A stretch of DNA of 64,000 nucleotides from Echinostoma caproni (GCA_900618425.1 UZAN01039464.1:16085-80084); one strand, 5' to 3'; shown: positions 50,441 through 63,775, counted from the stretch's first letter. Numbers and translations are program-made. Notes: generated by a model from the sequence alone, not told the origin.

Positions 50441-50765
50441 TACACGAGGCATGTTCCGACTGAAAGGTCTTGTGTAATCAAGGAAAACGTTTGGATGCGT
50501 CTCAAGGGACTGAGTGGGAAATCATCTTTGCGTATGTTTTGGGACCGCCGCCCTCACAAGGCCCTAGGGAGTAGCGCAAGTTGCAGAAAGTTGAAAACCG
50601 CATCGGTCGAGCCAAAAGCCAAAAGCTAATGGATGGGCTCTAGCGCTCTAGCCACTTGATGTCTAACTCCAACATTTTGTTTTCGAGGCATTGTTCGACT
50701 TGTGCCCCATCCTGGCACCCTACCCCTTCCGCCCATCCCTTTTAGTCTGCTGTCATCCGACTCCG
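50441..50765. other. GC-rich block with local duplications
   Basis: Compared with its flanks this block is clearly richer in G and C. It contains small direct repeats (GCTCTAGC twice near 50637-50653, GCCAAAAGCC nearby) and a C-rich right half. No open frame, tRNA box or terminal repeat explains it. It may be an older inserted element or an exon/UTR of an unseen gene. Confidence 0.35.
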
Positions 50766-53700
50766 CCACTTTCCCTGTAGGTTTTGCAACAGCAATATAT
50801 GGATGGTGTTTGTAAACATGCTCATGCCGGCGAAAAGTACAAGCTTTATTTGAGCACCAGTTTGCTCACTCGCGTGCGCACCTACCAAAAAAACTTGAAG
50901 TTCAAATCGATCTGTGAACTTACCTTTGACAAAGCACATTTTGTATTGAAAAAAAGTAACTACAAAGCATTCGTTTATATAGGAACAGTGAAACAAAAAT
51001 AAATTGTTTGCTGAAGGCACGCAAAGCTCGTGATCAGAAATCATCGAGCCGTAGAACCGGATATCTCAGACTAATGAAGTGGGTTCTATTGTTTTAGGTA
51101 CTTTAAAGTACTCCAGTTTGATTGTTGTTGCATTCTTCTCAAAACGGCTGACTGTAAAAACACTGAAATGGAAATTTAACATTCTCAGGGCATATCACTG
51201 TCTCACATATCAAGTATTTTGTTCAAATAGTGAACTGAAAATAGAAACGGTTACCAGTGGTTTACTATTTTCTAACTACATCTCTGTCAAGTGTGCCAAA
51301 ACAGAGAAACGAAGCACAAATTCTCTAAAAAGGTGCAATATCTGACTTGATTTTGGATCAAGGTGTGGTTAAGTCATCGTTTACTTTTCGGTAAAGAACG
51401 TCAACAACTGCTGAATCAGAAAACATAATCAACCATATGGGGGTTATTTCATTAGCTTATAGGCGTGAGTTCATCTTTTCTTAGACGTATTCAATGGAGA
51501 CGATTCTTTTCGTTTTCAGGTAATCAGTAATATATGCACTAAACTGATAATATTCAATCCAATTCATGGAATAGCGGGTCATAAACCAAAATGTAGTGGA
51601 TAAGAGAGAGGGAGAAATAAAATATTTTTGATTTCGTTCAATATATGAAGACAAATAGGGCTAATAATCTTACTTTGAAGATTTACCGTGACTCATTTCA
51701 CGATTCATCCATTTCTCTCAATCTCTCGCCAGCTCCCGCATGGAAATGCAGCTGATGAGTTTTGGTAGTAGTTGAAGTTGTACAGCATTGCAAATGACGA
51801 AACTAATGTTCTAATATGATACCAATGATTGAGTAGATAGTCTCCAGTACATCTACTTGAAACGCTTGCTAGTACGTCACCGGAAACTCAGGCAAATGAA
51901 TTCATATTACAAATTCTCACTTTCCTTCATCCTCACGGTTACATCATTCATACGGTTCAACTCTGAAATATGAATGGTCGTATGTCATAGGATGCCCGAA
52001 AGGAAAAAGTTATACCACTCAACGAGTATAAGTTAGGTGCAGAAGAAAATGAAAATCCTGATCAGAATATTGGACAGCACACAACCAATTCAAATTAAAG
52101 GTATAATGAACAAATTTACTCCAGGACATTTTGCTTGGAACCAAAAAAGAAACCAAACAACTGGGAAGACGGCATTGTATTTTGCTTTAACGGTGTTGGA
52201 TGCAATTCGCATACTCAGTTATTATATTCATTTGATTGTAGATGGAAAAGCTTCTTCTCCAACTGAAACCTATTGGAATTTCAAGATTTCTATTTACCTG
52301 TGTCTCGGTCTACACAAGTGTTGGTCACAATGATTTATTCAAAGATATATCTGTAGGCTGTAACATGAAAAACATCTTACAGTCACACGAAAAACATGAG
52401 AGCTTACGGACAGACATGGACATAAAACAGTTCGATGTTGGGTGGAGTGGAGACTTTGAAAGTTACACGTTTTGTAGGAGAATAACAAGTCTTCAAGATG
52501 CTTTTTTCAAAGGTGCAATGCAAAAAACACCATGGTGTATCCTTAAATCTCTCTATAACAAAACCATACATAAATCCATGTCTCATAACTCGTAGATGAA
52601 ACATGGCGGTAATCCAGAGAGTATAGACAAATTCTCCTCCGGTGACTTCTTTACTCACCATCATGCACCCACCCAATTTCACGCGTACGTCCTCTTCGGT
52701 TGACTTATTGTAAGGTCGATTTGAAAATAGAGCCCTCCAAATTATACAAACGCTTAGTAAAACACACAAATACATTGAACAGAATCAGTCGAGATAACTT
52801 GTGCCTCAATGAATTATCCCATCACGTGACATATTTATCTGGTCGGAAGATTGACTCTTTCCGCGGATGAAAGACAAAACATTCAGTAGGCTGTAAATTG
52901 TTGCAAAATGTGACACCTGAAAACATATAATAAGAACAAAATTATAAAAGTTTGAGCTGTCCTGCCCTCATATATTCCCAGCATTCAGTGTGAACTGGTT
53001 TTCGGAATAGGAAATATTTTTAATTGAGCGGTTGTGGAAATATTTCTAGGTTTACTGCTAATGATTTTATATGTTTTTAGGTGACAACTGGACATTGTGT
53101 CCCTATTATAACAAGCAGTTGTGTTGGTAACCGAATGATTCAGGACGAGAAAGTTCTCATTTGAAGCAAATGATGCATACAATTATTTTTAGTGTTAAGG
53201 GTTGTGACTTAAAGCACTTTTTGGAATATCTTGTGTGAGTTTGTCTGACGTTAGCAGTTGAAAATATTGCCGCACATTTCAAGCAATTTAAGAATACTAT
53301 GAATAGGTGACCATCAGTTCAATGCGTGATACTGCAAAGAGCTTATACAGTGAAAGTTTCTGTAATAAGAAGTAAATATCAGATAGGTTTTCAGCAATGA
53401 GATAAGTGATCGAAATATACTTTTCAATGTGTATTGTCTGGTGAAAATTCAGATGGCTCCTATAATAATGTGATTCAGAAGATTTTTACGCCTGTTTTAT
53501 ACGCAGTTCAAATAAGTGAGGTTATAGCTTTCAATTGTGATTTCTCATACTACGTCGTTATTTTCATTTTTTCTGAAAGACTAGCATCACGCAAAGTTTT
53601 GAATTTGAAAGATGAGGCTATGTCCTACATATTCGCAGTTGGATGAATGAACAATATTTTTGCTGATACGTATATTGAATCTATTCATATTGAATGCTTG

Positions 53701-54195
53701 CTCTAAAATAAGCATCGGTAACTCACATTTAACTCACAGTTGCTTGTGAGTTGACATCAGTAGGAAATTAATTGAAGTAGGTTTTCTTAATGCGCGTATG
53801 CCCCTCAGTGATTGCTTACTAATGACTCACCTTCGCTTTCCGTCTGGTATAGTTACGCAACTGGAGAATAATCTATTCGTCTAGTGAAAGACAAATGTGT
53901 AAACAGAAACGGACAATTAGCCAAAAAGTTCTTTTCATTGATAGTCAGTTACCAGTTTTCAAAGTGATGTTTCCATATATATTACCATGAGGCATAACAT
54001 ATCTCCTCTAAATTGTGAGCTGAAATGATCGGAAGATTCCGTGCAAAAGTTCAATATAAACGTCAGCACTGATAACTGATGCATACTAGTTAAATGATCT
54101 CATTAAAGCCGGTATGTATTTAGTTGTGGCATTTTTTACTGCTGATTCAATCAGGCATCAAGCAACAGTTGAAATCTGTAATTGAGAGCTGTGAT
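50766..54195. other. Unassigned sequence
   Basis: Open frames cluster at 52037-52775: 98 and 117 codons plus, and 123 codons minus overlapping them. None shows a motif I can name. Nothing else recognised. Confidence 0.45.
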
Positions 54196-54198
54196 TAG

Positions 54199-54225
54199 TG
54201 GGGTGGGGGTGGAGGAAGGTCGGAG
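54199..54225 (+). other. G-rich tract, possible quadruplex
   Basis: GTGGGGTGGGGGTGGAGGAAGG has four to five runs of two or more G separated by single bases, the only such tract noticed here. Confidence 0.4.
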
Positions 54226-55570
54226 ATCTGATTAGCTGGAGAATTATAACAACGGCGGGTTGATCAAGATGTATGGACAGCTGAAACCAGATCTATTAAA
54301 ATGCGACATGAGATACAGCGTTTGATGTATAGCACAGATCATCACCAAGATAGACATATATACCTTAAGCAAATTTATGTAATTCACTTATCCAACCCCG
54401 ATTTCAAATTCGTATGCTGTCAGTAACAACAACAACGATGAAGAAGTACTTTAATTTGCTGTCCCACGCTCGGGTCCTGTATTTGATTTTCACACTCCGT
54501 GTAACGTGACAGCCTATCACCTTATCATGTTCGCTTCCATTGGATTACCTACAATAATGATTTATTTCACAGAAGGCTGATGCAAAATACCAAAACAATA
54601 TCCATCTGAGGAATTGCAACTCAATCGTTATACTGAAAACAATAACAAATAAAGCGGTCACTTATTGGAAAACAACTTCTGTTTATGATCCCAGTTTAGG
54701 CATACCGGGAAATGAGAAGAAACAATTAGCGGTTCCATTCAAGCGTTCAAATCTAAACGTGTGCATCCGCTGCTAGGTTTGTCATACCGTTTTCACTTGA
54801 GCGCGGTTTTGCTCAAATTTCTTCTCCGGATTTCAGGAAAGTTCAAGTTAAATTGCTTTGAAACAGGAACCAGTGAGACGGAAGCAACCTGCTGTTATAA
54901 ATAAGCAGTTGAGTATCTGCCACAAAATGGGATCACTCTGGTTTAGGGAGAAAACTGGCCAGAGCATCCCGGTGAATACAATAGCAAAAGTCAGGTCAGG
55001 TGACCTGAACACCGCGTAATGTATTATTTCGGATTGCCTGATTACATAGATGCGGCAGTTTGACATTTGAGAATGCTTCGGTTACACTTGCAAAGGACAA
55101 GGTTTTGTATGACCGGTTTTCCTAAATGATGCCATCCGTGTTAGTAACTGTAGAACAATTATTTAAATAGGCATGAAGGCCCTAGTCTATACTGCTGGTT
55201 AACGTTCATTCAACTGAGAAAACGCTACCTGGAACTAATCTAAATTGAAATAGCGATCGACCGCATAGATAGTTATTGGTTCAATCAGTTTTATTCATAA
55301 TTCAAATTACATTTTAGTAATTCTTCATCATGCCATCGGTTCGCTATAAACCCCAGTAAATGCTCAAATGTATATGATTTTCTGACAGGAGGGAAAAAGG
55401 TACTTTACCTGCTGCCCAGTTGTTCCAGTTTTAAACTAGAATCCTCTGAATAAAGATTGGTAACTGTCACATTATATATGCAAAATATCGATAAATACAA
55501 TACACGAATTCGATTAACCACAACTGACGTGTGAAGTCGATTTGAATTTGCTCAAGCTACAGAATTTCAA
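54226..55570. other. Unassigned sequence
   Basis: Nothing recognised. Confidence 0.5.
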
Positions 55571-55571
55571 T

Positions 55572-55646
55572 GTAATGGTGGGATTCGAACAATCGTCTAA
55601 CGAGACGATAAGCAGAACCCCCACCGATAAACCATTACTGCCTCCA
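55572..55646 (-). repeat. tRNA-like SINE head
   Basis: On the minus strand the B box TGTTCGAATCC (55591-55581) sits in a context (ACGATTGTTCGAATCCCACC) nearly identical to the SINE copy at 31.06 kb. The head also keeps GGCAGTAATGG and CGGTGG blocks. The T-stem does not pair, which argues against a working tRNA, and the family tail is missing downstream. Confidence 0.5.
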
Positions 55647-58600
55647 GATAAGCAATGCGTTTTCAATGATTATAAAGCTTTCGAGATAGAACAGTGAGTT
55701 GCTTACCATTAATATTTGGAGTGAATGAGTCCTAAACTGACTCAACTAATAATAGATGCTTGTTTGACATGCACCTGTTAAAGCTTGACCGATGTGCTCA
55801 AGAAATGGAAGTTTTATAGACAGGGAGTGAGTACGTCATGTACAAGTGTGACACTAATCGGGTACTAGCAGAATAGCCCGATGAGTGGTCAAATTGTGAC
55901 CTCTCAACCATTGTTTTGTCTCTCCCAAAGTGTGCAACGGCTAAAGCAAGATATAATACAAACTGACCGAACATCTCATACTGTTATTTACAATCTTTAA
56001 TATACGTTCACCTTAAAACAAGTTCAAAACATGCGAATCTGTTTCCACTTTGCGTCTCGATTATAAAAAGTTATCAAAAATATTTACTTCTTCATAAAAT
56101 CTTTTCATAAAATCTTTAAAATCAATCATACTTGTGTGCTTCTTGGTGTTCGTTGAGTGTACTGAATGCAAGCAAGAGCCGCATTTCAAGACCTTAATAA
56201 GTTGCGTACTATATAACGATGTGAGATATATTTATATCTTTCAAATTCTGGAAGGCTCGTACTATCAGTTGGAGCTGAAAAACGGTTAAGTGTACCCAGA
56301 AAGTTTTATTGGTCACAAACACCTCGACGCAGTACCTCACGTCTGGCGGTGTTCACATGACACGTTTGTGGTTTGACTGCTGTTGCTGCTCCATAAGGAA
56401 TAGGTAAAGCGGAGCGGTCATGCACTATGACTGTCGGTAACGTAAACTAAGCGAAGCATAACAATCAGAAATAGGCAATGCATTCACAATGATTGTTGTT
56501 GCAGTCAGTAAAAAATTTTGCTTTTGCTTTTCCGTAGAAACAGAATGACTCTTACATGGTTTCTGTTTGCCTTAAACTAAAGAAGCATCAAGGATTGGTA
56601 AACTTGCTTGAAAAATGTAAAATTTTATTGGAATCACTGAGATAATACATAAGGGTTTCGATAAGATCGAAAGATAATACGCTCAGGTGACTACAAGTTC
56701 GCCATTATCATACGTGCTCAATCTTTTAGATTTTCATTTTTTTGTGAGCTGGTTTTCAAGTTTAAAAGCGTCCTCTGTTTCCAAATATACCTCTTACCTA
56801 TTAAGGTTCTNTTCTTCAGCACACAATCATCCATCACGAATCTTACAGAAAAAGATTCTAGGCATCACAGAGTGTTTCTGACGCTTGCTTTTACCGGATT
56901 TCTCATTGTTATTATTTTGAAACGTAACCCTCAGTTGCAACTCACCCTCAATATTTTTGACACGGTTAAAGTGCTGTTTCAATGATTAGTCTCTGGGTTT
57001 CAATGAAACGATGTTGAACAGCTAGTATGGCCTAAAGTTGTTTGTATGTTTAGAAGGTATACTGATAAGCAGCAACTCATGAAGTAGAATAAAAAACAGA
57101 CTTGAGTAAGAGATGGTATAAAACAGTTTGTTAAAACAACAGGGTGGTGCAAGATTGATTTGAATTACACTATGAAAATGGTCGTAATGGGTTATCAGGT
57201 TCAAAATGCGCCAAAGGTCAATGGCACAGCGAACATGGTTGGGTACTTGCAAAAGATCTGCCAGGATGGTTTGCGCTGCATTGTGTATGGGCGAAACAGA
57301 AAACGATCGGATCAGCTAATCGATTATCACGCTAGCAGTCAGTTGGCTGGATTCACAATGCTAATTGGTACCACCAGTTTTAGGTTATTACCCCATTGTG
57401 AGTTCACGTTTCCTTTGCTCGCTGTACATGGTTGAAACCAACAAAGAGATGCACCTGAAAACATTGATTCGATAGGTGCACCATTCAGGGAATTAAGCAA
57501 CTGAGGGACAGTCAAAAGAGCTCACCTGTTTACCGTTCGGATGTGACGCTGAGTGCGCATGAGACATTAACACAACAATTTGATCAAAATAACCGGTAGC
57601 AAGCACACTTGTTCAAATACATTTGTATTAAAGTACAGATGTACAATCAATTTATGGATCCACTAGCAAACTAACTACTTGACTTTGTGGGAAATTCCTG
57701 AGTTGATTTGGATTGTGTAGTTTAAATAGCAAGTTTTGGAAGCAAAAAGTACTTTTCATTCACGTGTACGTTCGCGTTGCCTTTAAACACTCATCGATGG
57801 AACAGCATTCTGTTGTAACAACATGAATGATGAAAAATATTGGCATAGTTAAAACCACAGTGTTTGTCTGAATTGAAACCTAAATAAACCCCCGAGAATC
57901 GAGGAGCAAAGTTCTGATTCATTCAGTAGCCTGATAAACATGGTGTGTACTTATCTGTATATCTATGCCTATATAAGTAACATATATCATATCGGTTTTA
58001 GGGACTCTCAAAGCACAAATCCATTTATGGATCCATGAAAATGTTTGTGAACAGGTTCGCAGTGCAGCGAAGGTGTTTCCCAACATAATAGTGCTCCTTA
58101 TTAACTGATTTTGAAAAGGTTCAAAGGTTGACATGACAACATTGTTTGTCTATTCATTTAGAAGATTCGTGTTCAAACATTGTCAGCTGGAAGTTAATTT
58201 TAGAGGCCAATTTTCGTACGCTCGATAGAAAACAACTTGATCATTTCTTCCGGTTGTAGTCTGACAAGTATCAACGGTTTTCATTTCATCGCCCATGTGC
58301 TGGCAAATAGCTAGAAAACCGTACCTGAGGATGCGGAAAATTAGTTGTGATGGCTTTTCATATGTTTCTTGCAACTGCTTCCATCATGGTCAATAATAGG
58401 AACAGTGATTACGGGTAGCGTATCCGTCCAGTCGTGTTGTGAGTACTAAATTGTCCCTGGGGAAATCACTTCTGAGCATAAATTGCCTGGAATGATATCA
58501 ATAACTATCCAAACTAGATGAGTGTAATCAATCTCCCGAAAAGACTGACTACCTGTGTAGTTTTATTTCCTCAAAAATGAATTCGTGCATTATACGTTAC

Positions 58601-59430
58601 TTCCGGTAATTTAAGCAAATAAATAATTTACATATCAAATAAATAATGTTAAAACTATACTCATTTAATCATTTGTGACCGTTTTTTTTAAATTCCTGAA
58701 GGGTGTAGAGATGAACCGTTTTGCTGATTCCACTTAATAAAGTTACGACTAGTGATTATGTAAATCATTGATCAATCAACTGATACAGACAATCTGGTTG
58801 CTCTCCTGTCGGACTTTAGTGATTACAGTTGAAAAGATGAACATTTTGCGGTCGGCTTGGTACAAAATTTGAAATTTACCCAAAGAATTTGCATTACTAT
58901 CAGCCCTTTAAATTTCACTGCACGATGGAAATGTTCATTTACATGAATTATTCATCACACGTGTGTGGTTTATTCCTCAACGGTATTGGACCGATCATCT
59001 GAAGATTGATTTTCTTAGAATTGATCCCCGACAAAACGGATGCATTAGTTTGGCGGTTTCAGCAGTCTTACCATTAGTCAGCAATGCATCTACATTAATA
59101 CATCCTCAGTAGACATAAACCCGGAATTTTGCTTATGGAATACAGGTTTCGTGTCTATGCTTCTTTCCCCGATTGGTGTTAAGTTCTAAATATATTTCGT
59201 TGCACGGCAGAAACAACCTAGCGTTGAATGTTTTGCTTGAGTACGTACAAATTCAAAGGTGCAGAGATTTATTTAGTGTTGTATTGACTTAACCAGAACA
59301 GTAATTACATGTTGAAGCATTTTCTCATCCAATGAGGGGAAACTATAAAAGACATACAATTGCAGTTTTCAGTTTTGCGGCGAATGAGAGCGAGCCACGA
59401 ATTAATTTAATGCACAGAATCACGCGCTCA
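55647..59430. other. Unassigned sequence
   Basis: No gene recognised; one ambiguous base at 56811. Short near-tandem TTCATAAAATCTTT units at 56092-56120. Confidence 0.5.
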
Positions 59431-59545
59431 AGGTAATGGTGGTCGACCGCGTATCGCAAGTGTGAGGGTTCCCATCCCAACAGTTCGGGGGTCGAATTCA
59501 GGAATTGATGAGGCAAACAGTACTCACTGTGTCCTTGGATAATTT
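59431..59545 (+). repeat. tRNA-derived hammerhead repeat, heavily decayed
   Basis: GGTCGACCGCGTA echoes the head of the 2.3 kb SINE (GTCGACCGCGTA). A B-box-like GGTTCCCATCC is at 59467-59477. Then TTGATGAGGC (59505-59514), AAACAG and ACTGTGTCC follow in the order CTGATGAG, loop, stem III and cleavage site of the better copies, with the GAAA element lost and several bases deleted. Confidence 0.45.
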
Positions 59546-62020
59546 AAGTAGTGGTGTGAGCCTGGCTCACTTGACCGAAAACACGTTGTTCAATGCACTG
59601 AATTTTCTTATTCGCAGAAAACTGAGAAACCCATGGCACTGTGACAACACTCAACCTCAATCATCCTACCCGCCCGAATACCCCGGCAATTTTCGGTTTA
59701 TCTTCATCAATGTCGATTATTTCCCATGCAACTGATTTCCTTTCTTCGACGTGCCTTACAAACCATCGCGCATTGTGGGAAGCTATCTGGTGATGTGACG
59801 GATACTGAACTGTTCACAATTTTACCTATGTCATCTTCCTCATTCTCCGATCAGGTCTCTATGCGATAAACTGTGTATCTTGGTTGATCTGGAGGGTGGG
59901 AGGCAGACAAAATTGGTTAATGCTTACCTCGTTATTGTTTTCGTTTAATGGTATGGGAGCATTTTTATTGATTTTAACTTAACGTGTTCTTCTTCTGATT
60001 TCATGCTCAATCACATTCATCGTTTCATGATTGATTAGACAAACTGTACTCTGAAAGTAAAAATCAAATTTGCAGATCGTCCGTTACGCGGCATGAAGCC
60101 AAATGAATAGAGAAAAAGTGAATGAACTATGCAAATTACCAACCTTTGCGGTAAAATGCCGCAGTTCTGTCTGTTCATACGTGCCTATTCTAGCACAGAA
60201 ACCGATTTCAGTTTTGGTTTAGCTAATGACTACCGTGATGCAATGCATTTCCGTTCGCGGACCAGTTGTCTGCAAATGTGTTTGTTTTCATAATCCGGGT
60301 TAGAAACCGTTTGGAAAATGTTAATTTAAATTAAATTTCAACACCACTAAACCTGGTAGAATGCATCCGATAATGCACTGCCTTTTTAGTGCAGTATTCA
60401 CTCATCAATTAACACAAGGCAACTGTAGCAGAGTTTATTTAAGCAACCTCATTTTAAATAGAATTAGTTCTAAATTTGTGATCGAAATAGATTAAAGAGC
60501 ATTATTAACCCTAGTCAATAGTTCGAAAACGAGTACATTGCATGATAACTTATGGCTTGAAATGATGATGCGTTATATCTGGATACATTTGAAAAAGAAA
60601 CAAGTAAGCGAAATTTTATCAAGTGATACAGCCAAATGCAAGCAACTCGCATGCAAAACATATTTCTCGTTCCGAGAGAATTAAGTTGTCATTTGATCGC
60701 TTCATCACAGAATCTCATTATTTTCAGCTGGTTCAGGTGGTTTTGATTGCACGAACATTTTGTGTACGAGCGACTTTTTTAACCGTATGGTATTTTTTGG
60801 CTGTTTCAGTTTTCACTCAAAACAGTTGCTGCATGTTTGTTTAAATTGTTCGGTAGCGCAGAAACTGCATCTGAGGCTTCAGTAAGATTAGCTGTGTTGT
60901 TCTTTTACGTTGGCAATATGCAAAGAACTACCAATCAGGTTAGGTTGACAGTCCAACGAAGCAGTACTGGTTACTGACACCTTCTAAGCAGTATCGACTG
61001 AGCGAAAGATGGTTTCTGTACATTCATCGTCATTTGCATGCCTTTCTTTCAACCTTCATTCATCGACGAGGGTGTTCTAGAACACATTTGGGTTGAGACA
61101 AAATAGAATGATGATGCAGAAGAGTATGCCTTATTATTGTCAAACTCCCATTGTGGTGCGAATTAATGAGTCAATCTTTCAAATTAAGTCCAATCAAGAA
61201 TGTTGTATGCACACAGAGGGCGATTTATCAGCAATTTACAAATTTGTATAGTGATTATAGAAAAGAAATCCAATAAAGAAATATAACTAATTCTATATTG
61301 AGGTGAATGACAAAAAACTGCAAGAGTCCTGCCCTGAGGTTCGTGAGAACTATCGTATGATTAACCAAAAGGTGAGCCGGGTATGGATGTACACTGCTTT
61401 TGTATGTGGAATTAGGCGCAAGAAGGAGCAGATATTTTGAGCGACTTCGGGGATTTGGCACGTCTTTCCAAATTTCCTCGTTACAAACAGTATGGTTACA
61501 AATTGCAATTTGCAATTATAGATTTTAGATTTCAACCATAGATTTCTACTATTTTTAGCCTGTTTGCATCAGGTTTACCCATTTGAGGGTTACACATTTT
61601 GAGAAGAAAAAATAAATTTGATCGATTATAACTACTATCTACACTTGGAAACAAGTGAACCTGATTTGAAACAGATTGTTCCATATTTTGATTTTTACAC
61701 TAGACAATAGAACGAGTTGCATCAATTTTTCAAGGCCCCAAGTGTTGCCATTGGTAAGCAAATCCCTTTTGGTAGTGCGTAAATTTAAACAAATCCCATT
61801 TATTCACCAGTTCCTCAAAGATATGGGTTTTCCATCCGATTCTCTGAATCCTACCATTAGCTAACGGGAGTTAAAACACTTTCAAGTGCCCTCAGTAGTT
61901 TTCTTACCTCAAATCTCACAGAGCTGACTATAAAAACTGCACATGTGCACGATTTGATCCGCTATAATGGGACACTTTGAAATCTAAGATGTTTTTCAAC
62001 TACTATTCAGTTCTATGAAT
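59546..62020. other. Unassigned sequence
   Basis: No gene, RNA or repeat recognised. Confidence 0.5.
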
Positions 62021-62021
62021 T

Positions 62022-62280
62022 CACGCGCGCACAAGCACATACCCACACACATCCACGCACACAAGCCAGCACTGTAACACATACTTACCCCACGATTTCG
62101 CGTGTGGACAAGCTTAGACACTCATCTACTTAAGTGAACGTGAATGATTAGCATAATCTTTGATTCATTTAGCACAGATGGACTGTGTACTTCGTACTCG
62201 AATGCCGACTCCGCAACATTCGGTTTTACGGGATGCTGTGTTATCTTCGCTTGTGTGTTTATGTGCGTGTGTGCGTGTTA
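62022..62280. repeat. Imperfect inverted CA/TG-rich repeats
   Basis: A CA-rich arm (62026-62070, beginning CACGCGCGCACAAGCACATA) and a TG-rich arm (62249-62278, ending TTATGTGCGTGTGTGCGTG) are imperfect complements about 180 bases apart. Could be two independent microsatellites. Confidence 0.5.
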
Positions 62281-63580
62281 ACGCCGACTGGGTTGAGATT
62301 TTGATGGAACCGAGTGTTGCCCTGAACCGCGTGTAGCAAACAGATGAAGCGAGTTACATAGAAAGAAAAAGAGAAGGAAGGAGGGTGGGTGAGAACTGTC
62401 GTCACTTGATCTTAATGCAAATGGAAAAAAACCAGCTGTCACAATCCAACATATTCAATTTCCTCACTACTGTTTGATCAAACAGCTGACCATATGAAAT
62501 GAGAATATCGGTAGCATATAGATGCATAAATAGACGTACATATAGGCGTGGGCTAAAGTATCACTCGTTCAAGGCACCCTGAGGCAACACAGTTTGATAT
62601 AATTCGAAGCGGTTAATTGTATTCAGTGCCCATAGGGAGACACGTGGGTGAGAAAGGGGGTCAGTGCCACTCATGCAGTGTGATTATGTGCTTCCCTTCT
62701 CCCGCACCGTCACTTGCCGCCACTGATCACTGTTGACTCCCAGGTGGGCACTTGTGCGACACAGAAGCTTCTTCCCACTTAAAGATAAAATCTGATTCAT
62801 CTGTTTATTCCTAGTGGCGAATAAAACAAAATATATATCAACGACAATAATATAAGCAGTAATCATATATCTGTCTTGTTACTGTTATCTATCAGCGAAT
62901 GTATAACTGATTGGTTATTCACCCGCTGTAGGATATTTAATGTCTACTCTGCGATTATTCAAACGATGAAAGTTTAGTAAAGCCAAATAAAGAAATTGAC
63001 ATTTTTTATCATGTTCATATCAGCCATATTAGAAATATCTTCTTTTCATACATTAGCTCAACTGGTGTTTACCAATCGGTCTACTTTGTAGATTCAAAGT
63101 GGAATATTCAAATCTGAATAAGGATTTACCTTCTGATAAAATTTGCTTGGCTGAAAACCCATTGACACAGATTTTAAAAACATTTGTTCACATCCATCAC
63201 TCCGAAGTGGAGCTGAGTTCCTTACACAGTCAAGTTAATTGTCTTACTGGAAGTACAAACCACTGATTATACCTTTTGCATTTAATATTTATTTAATTTA
63301 GGCTGCATGATTGTATTGGCATCTAACAGTTTTGTTTGACTTGACAGACGGATTCGTAGTTCCAAGCTCCCTTTGTGCATAGCTTTCTCTCAGTTGTTTT
63401 TCAAAGTATACGTACTGGGTTTTTCGGTTCAATCAATGAAACGCGTCATTTCAGCTCTTCTACTGGTGTCAAACCTTATTGACTCAATTCATTGGGACTT
63501 CAAGGACAAAATTAGCACATCATGTGTACTGATCTTAGAAGGCGAATCCAGTTTTTGGGGAAGATGTACAGTATAGAGTA
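62281..63580. other. Unassigned sequence
   Basis: A purine-rich run lies at 62358-62392. No gene recognised. Confidence 0.5.
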
Positions 63581-63581
63581 G

Positions 63582-63775
63582 CAAGCTTAGATTAGCCCAT
63601 TCGATTGTTCAGAGGCACCAAGCACTCTTGATGGTCTTCGGTGGGGGTTTCACTCCTTGGGAGATCGTTAATTCCCCATTATTTGTATTCATTTAATGCG
63701 ATGCTGTCAGGGATACAAAAACTTACGCACTGCTGACGAGTCCCAAACAGGACAAAACAGCTGTCCGGTGTTTTT
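63582..63775 (+). repeat. Dispersed repeat B, copy 3, with hammerhead
   Basis: It begins like the 2.45 kb copy (GATTGTTCAGAGGCACCA, CTCTTGATGG), continues with GGGTTTCACTCC and GAGATCGTTAATTCCCC, then a linker with CTGTCAGGGATACAAAAA that also occurs (as TGACAGGGACATAAAAA) in the 2.3 kb SINE, and ends in a hammerhead at 63728-63770. It therefore links repeat B and the hammerhead SINE as parts of one longer family. Confidence 0.72.
63728..63770 (+). ncRNA. Hammerhead ribozyme relic, G12 lost
   Basis: Core CUGACGA at 63733-63739. Stem II is GUCC (63740-63743) with GGAC (63750-63753), perfectly paired. Next comes AAAA (63754-63757) in place of GAAA, removing the catalytic G12. Stem III is A63757-U63764 and C63758-G63763 around AGCU. 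GUC ends at 63765. Stem I CGGUG (63766-63770) pairs with CACUG (63728-63732) through one G-U. Fold intact, chemistry lost by one transition. Confidence 0.75.

Noticed and set aside
52037..52775. Overlapping plus and minus frames of 98-123 codons as a possible gene
   Set aside because: Frames on both strands compete, none has a recognisable domain, and clear splice sites were not found.
55572..55646. A functional tRNA gene on the minus strand
   Set aside because: The T-stem has only two of five pairs and no acceptor stem forms; the context matches a SINE head instead.
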